A stretch of DNA of 64,000 nt from Amycolatopsis saalfeldensis (GTDB taxonomy: Bacteria > Actinomycetota > Actinomycetes > Mycobacteriales > Pseudonocardiaceae): the NCBI RefSeq assembly GCF_900110575.1, contig NZ_FOEF01000007.1:124001-188000 (forward strand). Direction: 5' to 3'. Positions 8,768 through 17,600 of the stretch are shown here, piece after piece; positions within the stretch are counted from its first letter, which is position 1; each line of letters starts with the position of its first letter. A program made the position numbers and the translations under genes. Below the pieces are notes generated by a model. That model saw only the letters and a program-made list of their open reading frames with translations, did no database searches and had not been told where the DNA came from.

Positions 8768-9307
8768 TCAGCCGATGCCGAGCACGGACTCGGCGGTGGT
8801 CCAGTCGGTCAGCATCGCGTGCTGGGCCGCGGTCAGGTTCGCCTGGCCGGCGCAGACCGCCTTCTTCACCGCGTTCTCGACCGAGTCCTTGCTGTAGGAG
8901 TTCTTGGTCCCGCTGTGCGGCTCCGGCCACAGGTTCTTCGGGTCGCGGGGCGAGCCGCCCAGCTCGAGCGGCAGGAAGTGGTCCTCCTCGTAGTCGGCGA
9001 GGCTGGTGTCGCTGTAGCCGTAGTCGGCGATCCCCTGCACCTTCAGGGGGTTGGTGTACGACGTCGGCGGCCGGATCGTGGAGGTCCAGCCGGACACGCA
9101 GATCGTCGAGCCGATCGTGGACTGGGTGACGTCCGGGTTGGTCACGCCCGGCGTGCAGGCGGGATCGGGCAGCGGCAGATAGGACTGCGAGCAGGACGCC
9201 GCCGGGGCGGCCGCCGCGGGAGTGGCGTGCGCAACGGGACCGGTCAGGACTGCGGCGGCGACGAGAACCGCGGCGGGCACGGTGGCGCGCAGCAGGGCGA
9301 TCGACAT
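8768..9307 (-). CDS. Secreted HNH-nuclease-like protein
   Basis: The 179-aa product starts MSIALLRATVPAAVLVAAAV, a clear Sec signal peptide ending near AHATPAAAAP. AAGGAG lies 8 nt before the ATG at 9307. The mature part contains YEEDHFLPLELGG and PKNLWPEPH, resembling the (E/D)xDHxxPLELGG...NLWPQ core of HNH-type nuclease folds, in which the His of DH and the later Asn help hold the metal. Four Cys residues could form disulfides, as expected for an exported protein. The role could be an extracellular nuclease for nutrient capture or competition. No immunity partner or secretion cassette is adjacent. The exact family is not certain. Confidence 0.65.
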   Translation of the reverse strand: MSIALLRATVPAAVLVAAAVLTGPVAHATPAAAAPAASCSQSYLPLPDPACTPGVTNPDVTQSTIGSTICVSGWTSTIRPPTSYTNPLKVQGIADYGYSDTSLADYEEDHFLPLELGGSPRDPKNLWPEPHSGTKNSYSKDSVENAVKKAVCAGQANLTAAQHAMLTDWTTAESVLGIG

Positions 9308-9627
9308 CGGAAACTCCTTCCGAGCCGGGCGATTCCGGACACGACGGACCGGCGCCGGGCTCGACAGCGGGGACGGGCGAGCGAATGCGGACCACGTCCG
9401 CATCCGGGGCGCGCAAAGGATCAGCCCCCACCACGAAAGATCACCACCTACCAGCGTAGGTTTCCGTTAAGAATTAACCGATGGTTAATCTTTTATGGTG
9501 ACGAACCCGCTGAATCGGTCATTCCGTGGGCAAAAGCGGGAAAGCACCCATTAATTGCTCGATGCCGAAACAATCAGAAAAAGGACACAGGCCGCCATCT
9601 CAGCCTGATCGCCGCAATTCGCCGACG
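9308..9627. other. 320-bp AT-richer intergenic region with GTTAA-type repeats
   Basis: No gene is supported here. The region between 9460 and 9630 is clearly less GC-rich than its surroundings. It contains GTTAA-GAA-TTAAC (9466-9478) overlapping ATTAACC-GAT-GGTTAAT (9473-9489), giving three alternating arms of one sequence. It separates the promoter of the secreted HNH-like gene (left, minus strand) from the 3' end of the SWIM gene (right, minus strand). Confidence 0.6.
9466..9489. promoter_or_regulatory. Overlapping inverted repeats (possible operator)
   Basis: Two perfect inverted repeats share an arm: GTTAA/TTAAC with a 3-nt centre and ATTAACC/GGTTAAT with a 3-nt centre. This is a plausible binding site for a dimeric regulator upstream of the secreted HNH-like gene, about 160 bp from its start. 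No matching regulator gene is adjacent. Confidence 0.4.
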
Positions 9628-10359
9628 CTAAAGGTCGAGGTCCCCGGCGAGGGCCCGATACACCGGCCGGAGCAGTTCGACGACCTCGTCGCCGCCCGCC
9701 GTGATCGCGAAGGGCGGGGCCTGGTTCAAGAGCGCGTCCGACGGAGTCCGAGGGCCGTGCAACGGTGCCGCGCCGTTCAGGCCCGGGGCCGGACCGGAGT
9801 CGAAGTAGGCGTCCATGACCTCGGTCAGGGCCGGGGACCGGTCGTCGGGATCGAGCGGTCCGGCGGAAATCAGCCGGTTCTTCAGTTCCTCGAGCAGTGT
9901 TTCGCGGTCACGGCCGCGCAGGGCGAGGATGGTGAACGGATCGTCGCCGACCCGCGCCGCCAGCGCGGAGAACACGGCGTTCAGGTGCCCGCACGGCACC
10001 TCGGCGGCCGGGCAGGTGCAGTCCAGTGACACTTCCCGAGCCGAGGACGGGAACAAGGGCAGCCGGACCGCTTTGAAGATCTGTTCGACGTCGCGGGGCA
10101 GCTCGCCGCTCAGCAGCAGGACCGTGGCCGACGCTTTCGCCGCGAGGGCATGGGTGATCGCCGCCCAGTCCGCTTTCCCGAACGCCGTCAGCCCGATCCG
10201 CACCTGGTAGGGGCGCCCGTCGTGCACCTCGGCGTCGACGCGCCCGGCGCCGGCCGCCAAGGACACGACGCGCCCCTGGCCGGGCGCGGGCAGGAGGATG
10301 CCGATCGCCGTCAGCGCGCGGAGGAACCGGCTCGGCCACCACGGGAGCGGCTCAGTCAT
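9628..10359 (-). CDS. SWIM zinc-finger protein
   Basis: This 243-aa protein carries CTCP and, ten residues on, CGHLNAVF, giving the CxCx(n)CxH zinc ligands of a SWIM domain (about residues 113-126). SWIM domains bind DNA or protein and in bacteria are commonly encoded beside SNF2 helicases. The ATG overlaps the stop of the upstream SNF2 gene by 8 nt, so translation is coupled. The pair very likely works as one DNA-dependent ATPase system in the cytoplasm; its physiological role is unknown. Confidence 0.85.
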   Translation of the reverse strand: MTEPLPWWPSRFLRALTAIGILLPAPGQGRVVSLAAGAGRVDAEVHDGRPYQVRIGLTAFGKADWAAITHALAAKASATVLLLSGELPRDVEQIFKAVRLPLFPSSAREVSLDCTCPAAEVPCGHLNAVFSALAARVGDDPFTILALRGRDRETLLEELKNRLISAGPLDPDDRSPALTEVMDAYFDSGPAPGLNGAAPLHGPRTPSDALLNQAPPFAITAGGDEVVELLRPVYRALAGDLDL

Positions 10360-13300
10360 CGACGGCCTCCTCCCCCAGGGTGAGCACCCCGCGCAGCGCT
10401 TCCGCGGACAATTCGGTGAGCGGGCTTTCGCCCTCGCCGACGACCATTCCCGCGAGCGCGCGTTTCCTGGTGATCAGGGTGTCGATGCGTTCCTCGATCG
10501 TGCCCGGGCAGACGAACTTCCGGACCTGGACATTGCGCCCCTGCCCGATCCGGAACGCCCGGTCGGTGGCCTGGTTCTCCACCGCCGGGTTCCACCAGCG
10601 GTCCAGGTGCAGGACCTGGCTGGCGGCGGTCAGCGTCAGCCCGGAGCCGCCCGCTTTGAGCGAGAGCAAGAGAATCCGCGGCCCGTCGCCGGACTGGAAG
10701 CGTGCCACGATCGCGTCCCGCGCCCCTTTTGCCAAGCCCCCGTGCAGAAACGCGACTTCGGCGCCGAGCCGGTCCGACAGATGGGGCACGAGCAGATGGC
10801 CGAATTCGGTGTACTGCGTGAAACACAGCACCCGATCGCCCGACGCCAGGATTTCCGCCAGGATCTCTTCGAGGCGGCTGACTTTGCCGGAGCGGCGCCC
10901 GATCGGGGAGCCGTCGTGCAGCAGGTGCGCGGGGTGGTTGCAGACCTGCTTGAGTTTCGTGATCGCGGCCAGGATGTTGCCGCGGCGCTTGATGCCGTGG
11001 CTGCTCTCGATCTTCTTCATCATCTCGTCGACGATCGCGCAGTACAGGGTGCCCTGTTCGCGCGTGAGCCGGTATTCCTGCCGGATTTCGATCTTCTCCG
11101 GCAGCTCGGGAACGATCGCGGGGTCCGTTTTCACCCGGCGCAGCAGGTACGGCTGCGTGAGCCGGCGCAGGGCGGCGGCCGTGGCGGTGTCGCCGCTGCG
11201 CTCGATCGGGGCCGCGAACCGCTGCCGGAACTCGAACCGGCTGCCGAGCAGCCCGGGGTTGAGCAGGTCCAGCACCGACCACAGGTCGCCCAGCCGGTTT
11301 TCCACCGGAGTGCCGGTCAGCGCGAGCCGGTGCCCGGCGGTGAACCGCCGCACCGCCTTGGCCGTCGCGGTGTCGGCGTTCTTGATGGCGTGCGCCTCGT
11401 CGAGCACCAGGCGTCGCCAGGCGAACGCCTCGAGCTCGCCGGCGTCACGGGCGGCGGTGGCGTAGGTCGTGACGACGAGGTCGGCCGCGGCGACCAGCCC
11501 GGCGAGCGCGTCCCCGTGCGCGCGGGCGCTGCCGTGGTGGGCGTGGACCCGGAGGCCGGGGGCGAAGTTCGCCGCCTCCCGCTGCCACATGCCGACCAGC
11601 GACATCGGGCACAGCACCAGCGTCGGCCGCTGATCGGCGCCGGCCCGCTCGACGGCCTCGAGCGCCAGCGTCTGGACCGTCTTGCCGAGTCCCATGTCGT
11701 CGGCCAGGCACGCACCGAGTCCCAGCGCCGACATGAAAGCCAGCCAGGCGACACCCTTCTGCTGGTAAGGGCGCAGCGTGGCCCGGAACGAAGGCGGCAG
11801 CGCGACCGGCGGCACCGCCTGGTGGACCCGCTCGGCCAGGACGTCCCCGACCCAGCCGTCGGCGCTGACGTCGGTGACCGGGAGCGGCGCCTGCTCCGGC
11901 GCGTGCCGGACGAGCTCGAGCAGGTCGGCCGCGGTGGGACGGCGGGGGTGCCGGTCCGGGTCGCGGCGCAGGAACTCGAGACCCGCGCGGAGCCGCTCGG
12001 CGTCGACGCTGATCCACCTGCCCCGCAGCCGCACCAGCGGCGTCTTCGCCGCGACCAGCCGGGCCAGCTCCTCCTCGCCGATTTCGTCGTCGCCCACGGC
12101 GATCGACCAGCGGAACCCGGCCAGCTCGTCGCGGCCCACCCGGCTGCGGGCGACGACCTGCTCCGACGGCGTGCTGCGGACCGACAGCCGCAGCCCGAGC
12201 CGGCGCCGGCCGTCCCAGGTGGCCGGAAGCTGCACCTCGAACCCGGCCTCGATCAGCCGGTTCGCGCCCGTGGTGAGGAACTGTTCGGCTTCCTCGACGG
12301 TCAGGTCGTGCTCGGACGGCTGAGTCCGGCGCAAGGCCGGCGCCAGCATCGGCTCCAGCAGCGCGGCCCGGCCCAGTTCGGCGACGAGCAGCCCCTTCGG
12401 CGCCCGGAGCAGCCCGTCCGCGCGGCCCGACCAGATCTGCTCCGCCGGCAGCAGCAAGCTCGGGTCCGCCGCCGCCCGCAGGAGGAATTGCAGCTGCCAC
12501 TTGGTGCCGTCGCCGGTCTGGTCGTCGGGATCGTCGGTGTCCGCTGGGCGCAGCGTGCCGACTTCGGCCAGGCGGAAACAGGCCCGGCCGTCGACGATGT
12601 CGGTATCGGCGACCTCGTCCCACTTCGCGACGGCGTCGGCCACCACACCGAGCTCCCCCAGCGGCAGCTCGACGCGGGCCGCGCCGCCCTGCAACGCGGC
12701 CAGCCACACCCCGGCCGCGCCCCGGCCCCGGCGCAGGTCGACGGGAGGATCCGCCCGCGCCAGGCGGTCCCGGACCGCCGCGTCGACCAGCGCGTGGAGC
12801 GCATCGGTGACGAGCGCGCGCGGTGAAGCCCCGGTGAGCGGCGCGATCTGCTCGGCCCGCCCGACCGGCGGCATGGCCGCGACCAGCGCGTCGAACGCGA
12901 CGAAATCCACGCCCTGCAGCACCGGGCGCCACCGGGCCTCCGCCGCGTCGCCCCGGCGGACGAGCGTGGGCAGCACCCGCCCGCGCCGCACCAGATCCGC
13001 GGCCAGGCGGGCCACCGCCCTCAGGTAGGTGACGGAAGCTCCGTACGAAGCGGAATCGTCGGGATCGTCCAGCTCGGTCGCGTCCACGATCAACGCCGGC
13101 ACCGACCACGGCCGCAGCGAGGGCGCCGAGCCACGCCGCTTGCCGCTCGCCGCCGCCTCGGAAGAGGCGAGCGGCCGGCTGGCCCGCGACGGCAGCAGCA
13201 GGGTCACCGACGTGGGCTTGCCGGGATGCAGAGCGGTCAGGTTCGCGCTGGAGACCGCGAACGGATGCGGCAGCGCGATCTGCGCCGAACGGCTCGACGT

Positions 13301-13378
13301 GCCGGCCGGGCCCCGGTCGTGCTCCGCCCAGAGCAGCAGGCCCCGGCCCGGAGACCACACCGCGTGCACCAAGGGCAA
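10352..13378 (-). CDS. SNF2-family DEAD/DEAH-box helicase
   Basis: An ATP-dependent DNA translocase of about 1008 aa. The N-terminal ~480 residues match the SNF2-associated region of bacterial HepA/RapA-like proteins. Motif I is in LADDMGLGKTVQTL (about residue 565) and motif II in VLDEAHAIKN (about 659). The helicase C-terminal lobe includes VLCFTQYTEF, LSLKAGGSGLTLTAA and WWNPAVENQATDRAFRIGQ. The frame is open to ATG 13480, but that extension is Arg/Pro-rich and covers the divergent gene's promoter. TTG at 13378, with GGAG about 9 nt before it, is preferred; TTG 13372 or GTG 13369 are also possible. It is translationally coupled to the SWIM gene downstream. Confidence 0.9.
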   Translation of the reverse strand: MPLVHAVWSPGRGLLLWAEHDRGPAGTSSRSAQIALPHPFAVSSANLTALHPGKPTSVTLLLPSRASRPLASSEAAASGKRRGSAPSLRPWSVPALIVDATELDDPDDSASYGASVTYLRAVARLAADLVRRGRVLPTLVRRGDAAEARWRPVLQGVDFVAFDALVAAMPPVGRAEQIAPLTGASPRALVTDALHALVDAAVRDRLARADPPVDLRRGRGAAGVWLAALQGGAARVELPLGELGVVADAVAKWDEVADTDIVDGRACFRLAEVGTLRPADTDDPDDQTGDGTKWQLQFLLRAAADPSLLLPAEQIWSGRADGLLRAPKGLLVAELGRAALLEPMLAPALRRTQPSEHDLTVEEAEQFLTTGANRLIEAGFEVQLPATWDGRRRLGLRLSVRSTPSEQVVARSRVGRDELAGFRWSIAVGDDEIGEEELARLVAAKTPLVRLRGRWISVDAERLRAGLEFLRRDPDRHPRRPTAADLLELVRHAPEQAPLPVTDVSADGWVGDVLAERVHQAVPPVALPPSFRATLRPYQQKGVAWLAFMSALGLGACLADDMGLGKTVQTLALEAVERAGADQRPTLVLCPMSLVGMWQREAANFAPGLRVHAHHGSARAHGDALAGLVAAADLVVTTYATAARDAGELEAFAWRRLVLDEAHAIKNADTATAKAVRRFTAGHRLALTGTPVENRLGDLWSVLDLLNPGLLGSRFEFRQRFAAPIERSGDTATAAALRRLTQPYLLRRVKTDPAIVPELPEKIEIRQEYRLTREQGTLYCAIVDEMMKKIESSHGIKRRGNILAAITKLKQVCNHPAHLLHDGSPIGRRSGKVSRLEEILAEILASGDRVLCFTQYTEFGHLLVPHLSDRLGAEVAFLHGGLAKGARDAIVARFQSGDGPRILLLSLKAGGSGLTLTAASQVLHLDRWWNPAVENQATDRAFRIGQGRNVQVRKFVCPGTIEERIDTLITRKRALAGMVVGEGESPLTELSAEALRGVLTLGEEAVDD

Positions 13379-13478
13379 GGTCTGGAGCTCCTTCGTCCGA
13401 GGCGGTATCCGCCCGAGCGTACGGCACCGCGGTGCCCGGTCCGGCCGCCGCCGAACTGGATCACGATAGGCTCCGCGC

Positions 13479-14150
13479 ATGTTCCATCTGGATCATCTCT
13501 GCCTCGGCGTCCGGGACTTGGCCGAGGGGGTCCGCAGGGTCCACGAGGAGACCGGGCTCGCCTACTACGACGGCGGCGTCTTCGCCGGGGGCATCGCGAA
13601 CACGATCTTCCCGCTCGGCGAGGACGTCTACCTGGAGGTCGAGGCCGCGACGGGTCCCATCGCGGAGCGGGCCCCGGCGGCCCAGTGGTTCGACGGCGTC
13701 GTCGCGGGCGGCGATCGGTGGATGTTCTGGAGCCTGCGCGCCGACACGCTCGAGGAGATGGCCGCGGTCGCGCAGCGGCTCGGCGGCGAGGTGGCACGGC
13801 GCCCGGGGCGCGTCCAGCCCGACGGCACCCAGCGCGTCATCACCACCGCGCCCGGCCCCGACCGCGGGCTCGACACCTGCTGGCGCCGCGGGCTGCCGAA
13901 CTGGTTCCACCGGGCGGACCCGGCCACCAACCCGGACCGCGGCGCGACCGGGCACGGTGACCGCGGAGTGGCCGTGACCCGGCTGGAGATCGCCGCCGAC
14001 GCCGCGGAACTGCGGGCGCACATCGGTGCCGAGACCGTCGACCGGCTGCCGCTGGAGCTCGTGGCCGGCCGGCCGGGCGTGCACGCGGTCACGGTGCGCA
14101 CCGCGTCCGGGCGCGAGGTCACGCTGCGCCGGGACCCGGCCGACCTGTAG
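13479..14150 (+). CDS. Glyoxalase-like (VOC superfamily) domain protein
   Basis: The 223-aa protein opens MFHLDHLCLGVRDLAEGV, a typical VOC/glyoxalase-like first strand with a potential metal-binding His. NTIFPLGEDVYLEVEA provides the later Glu. WFDGVVAGGDRWMFWSL and the C-terminal sheet match the glyoxalase-like family found in many actinomycetes as single genes. The reaction is unknown; members bind a metal and small organic substrates. It is divergent from the SNF2 gene, with only about 100 bp between the preferred starts. No strong Shine-Dalgarno sequence is visible. Confidence 0.7.
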   Translation: MFHLDHLCLGVRDLAEGVRRVHEETGLAYYDGGVFAGGIANTIFPLGEDVYLEVEAATGPIAERAPAAQWFDGVVAGGDRWMFWSLRADTLEEMAAVAQRLGGEVARRPGRVQPDGTQRVITTAPGPDRGLDTCWRRGLPNWFHRADPATNPDRGATGHGDRGVAVTRLEIAADAAELRAHIGAETVDRLPLELVAGRPGVHAVTVRTASGREVTLRRDPADL

Positions 14151-14684
14151 CGGGCGCGCAGCCCAGGCCGGTCCTTCCCGCGCCCGCCCGATCCATCCAC
14201 AGTGGACGGCCGCCGGGCGCGGGAGCGCGCCGCCCGCATTCAGCGGGCCGCAGTGATCTTCCCCACCGCCCTCTCGAGCCGGCCTGCACCAGCGGCTCGA
14301 CCGGCCGATCACTCCCCGCACCCACAGCCGGCACACAGACTTCCTCGGCACGACCACAGCAAATCGCGCATACCTGCTTTAACGCGGTTTTCCGAACCCT
14401 CCCACGCCCGTTTTCCGGGAAACAGAAGCCGACCCTCAGGCTAACCACCGGCGAAATCGTCACCTAACGCGATCGGATTCGCGGAGGCGACCGGGGCGTC
14501 GAATCGGTGACAACCACGCGTAACGGATGATCTCACCCGTTCGAGCGCCGTTGGCGGTGATCCGGGTGGTCCCTATGCTCACGCCGACGACTTTCCGAGA
14601 TTTTTCCCGGCGTGTAACACCGACGAATGAATTCTCGATGGGGACTGTCGTCGACCGAACTTCACCGACGAGGGGCATCGTTTC
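14151..14684. other. 534-bp intergenic region upstream of the NRPS operon
   Basis: No coding region is supported. An 8-bp inverted repeat TCGAGCCG/CGGCTCGA (14274-14300, 11-nt loop) could terminate the preceding gene but has no T-run. From about 14360 the base composition drops, and this stretch probably holds the promoter of the coupled operon beginning at 14685. GATTCG...CGAATC arms lie around 14470-14505. No convincing -35/-10 pair could be fixed. The long upstream region suggests regulated expression. Confidence 0.5.
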
Positions 14685-17600
14685 GTGTATCAGGGAATCG
14701 CCGGGATCGGGCTGGACCCGAATTCGGAACTCGAACCACCGGCGCTGGTCCCCGATATTTCCGGTATTCCCGATTTCTCCGGGGGCTCGCCCCGAAGAAG
14801 ACTCCATCACGTCTTCGAGGCCACCGCGGACCGGGTTCCGGAATCGATCGCGGTGGAGTGCGAAGGCGCCACCCTGACCTACGCCGAACTGGACGCCCGC
14901 GCGAACCGGCTCGCGCAGCACCTCCGCGGGCGGCTCGGCACCGGCGCCCGGATCGCGATCCTCGTGCAGCGCTCGCTCGACACGTACGTTTCGCTGCTCG
15001 CCGCCGGGAAGGCCGGCGGCACCTTCGTGCCGATCGACCCGGCCTCGCCGCCGGACCGGATCGCCTACATCACCGAGGACGCCGGCGCCGACCTGCTGCT
15101 GACCACCGCCGATCTGGCCGCCGATGCGGTGCGGGCGGCCGAAGTCGGCTGCGCGGTGCTGGAACTGGACACCGCGGCCGCCGCCATCGCCTCGGCGCCG
15201 CCCCAGCGGCCGGCCGGCGACGAAGCCGAAGACCCGGTCGCCTACGTCATCTACACCTCCGGTTCCAGCGGCCGGCCCAAGGGCGTCGAGGTCGGGCAGT
15301 CCAGCATCACCAATTTCCTCGACGTCGTCCCGGGGATCTACGACGTGCGCGAGACCGACCGCGTCTACCAGGGCATGACGATCTCCTTCGACTTCTCCAT
15401 CGAGGAGATCTGGCCGACCTGGTCGGTCGGCGCCACCCTGGTGGCCGGCCCGAACGACTCCCGCCGGCTGGGCGGCGAGCTGGCCGACTTCCTCGAGCAG
15501 GCCCGGGTCACGATGCTCTACTGCGTGCCGACGCTGCTCGCCACGATCCCGCGCGAACTCCCGCTCCTGCGCGGGATACTGGTCGGCGGCGAGGCGTGCC
15601 CGGGCCAGCTGGTCGACCGCTGGAGCCGCCCCGGCCGGCGGATCCTCAACACCTACGGCCCCACCGAGGCCACCGTCACCGCGACTTGGTGCGAGCTGCT
15701 GCCCGGCCGGCCGGTGACGATCGGGAAGCCGCTGCCGACTTACACGGTCGTGCTGCTGGACGAGGACCGCCACCCGGTGCCCGACGGGGAAGTCGGCGAG
15801 ATCTGCCTCGGCGGCCCCGGCGTCGCACGCGGCTACGCCGGCCGGCCGGAGCTGACCGCGGACCGGTTCGTCAAGCACCCGCTCGCCCCCGCCGGCGGGC
15901 GGCTGTACCGGACCGGCGACCTGGGCCGCTGGACGGCCGGCGGGGAGATCGAGTACCTCGGCCGCGCCGACGCGGAGGTGAAGATCCGCGGCCACCGCGT
16001 CGATCTCGGCGAGATCGAGAGCGTCCTGATGGAGGACCCGGAGATCACCGAGGCGGTCGCCGCGATGAAGCCGGTGGCCGAGGGCGGTGAACCGGAGCTG
16101 GTCGCGTATGTCGTGTGCGGCAACGGAAACCGGGGCGAGGACCTGGTCCGGCGGCTGCACGCGGCGGCGCGTGACCGGCTGCCCGGTTACATGGTCCCCG
16201 GGTACCTCGACTTCCTCGGCTCGCTTCCGACCATGCCCAGCGGCAAGGTGGACCGCACGCGGCTCCCGGCGCCGACCGGGCAGCGCCTGGCGCTCACCAG
16301 CGGCCCGGTCGTGCCGCCCGCGAACGAACTCGAAACGCAGGTGCGCGCGGTCTGGGCCCAGGTGTTCGGCATCGAAGAGGACAGCCTGTCGGTGGAGGCG
16401 GACTTCTTCGCCGAACTCAACGGGCACTCCCTGCTGGCGGCCCGGGTCGTCTCGGCACTGCGGCAGCAGCCCGCCGGGGCGAACACCGCCGTGCGAGACC
16501 TCTACTCGAACCCGACGGTCCGCGGGATGGCCGCGCTGCTCGCGGACACCGGGCGCGCCGGCGCCGAAGTGCCCGATCGCCCGGCCGCGATCCGCCACCG
16601 CAGCCGCCGGATCGCCGGCGCCGGGGCGCTCCAGCTCGTCGCGATCTACCTGCTGCTGCTGGTGATCACCCTGCCGGTGTCCTATGTGTACACCCAGAAC
16701 GACGGCGACGTGTCGGTGTCGGTGCTGGTGCAGCTCCTGATCGCGATCCTGGTCAGCTACCTGGGCGTGCGCTGGCTGGTGCCGCTGCTGCTGGCCCGGC
16801 CGCTGGCCGCCGGGATCCGGCCGGGCCGGTACCGGCTGTGGGGGCCGACCTACCTGCGGCTGTGGCTGCTGGACCTGATCCTCGCGATCGGGCCGATGCC
16901 GGTGGTCAGCGGCTCCCCGCTGATGCCGGCGTACCTGCGGCTGCTCGGCGCCCGCGTCGGCGGCCGCAGCACGATCGCGACCAGCTCGATCACCCTGCCG
17001 CCGCTGGTGCGCATCGGCCGGAACGCCTCGATCGGCTACGGCGTGGTCCTGCGGCCGTGGCGGGTCGCCGACGGCTGGGTGACCGTCGCGCCGATCACCG
17101 TGGGGGACAACGCTTTCATCGGGGCGAACGCGGTCCTCGAACCCGGGACGACGCTGGCGGCGGGATCCGCGCTCGGCGAGCAGTCCGTGCTCGGCGAGGG
17201 CGGCACCATCCACGCCGGGCAACGCTGGAGCGGTTGTCCCGCCGCGCCGGCGGCGGAGCTCGAACAGGCCGCGGAAACCATGCTGGCCGCCGAAAGCCGG
17301 CTGCGCGGCTGGCGTGTCGACCACTACTTCGCCGCGTTCACCGGGCTGCTCGGCCTGGAGGTCGGCGCGATCGCGATGATCATCCCCGGCGTCGCGCTGG
17401 TCTGGTGGGCGTTGCTGAGCTACGGCGTCCTCGCCGGGATCGTCGCCACGCTCGCCGCGGGGCCGGTCTTCGTGGTCACCGTGTGCGTGGTCGTCGCGGC
17501 CGGGAAGCGGCTGGTGCTCCCCCGCGTCCCGGTCGGGATCCATCCGGCGCGGAGCTGGCTGGGCGTGCGCAAGTGGGTCTCCGACAAGTTGCTGGAGTTC

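Noticed and set aside
10298..12826. An 842-aa plus-strand frame opposite the SNF2 gene
   Set aside because: No domain or motif is visible, and composition is that of a shadow frame; the SNF2 motifs are on the minus strand.
13478..13481. Divergent start codons sharing CATG (SNF2 start at 13480)
   Set aside because: Starting SNF2 at 13480 would leave no promoter for the glyoxalase-like gene, and the extension has no family support; TTG near 13378 is better.
14274..14300. 8-bp inverted repeat as a terminator of the glyoxalase-like gene
   Set aside because: It lies 123 bp after the stop, has an 11-nt loop and no T-run, so it was mentioned only in the intergenic entry.
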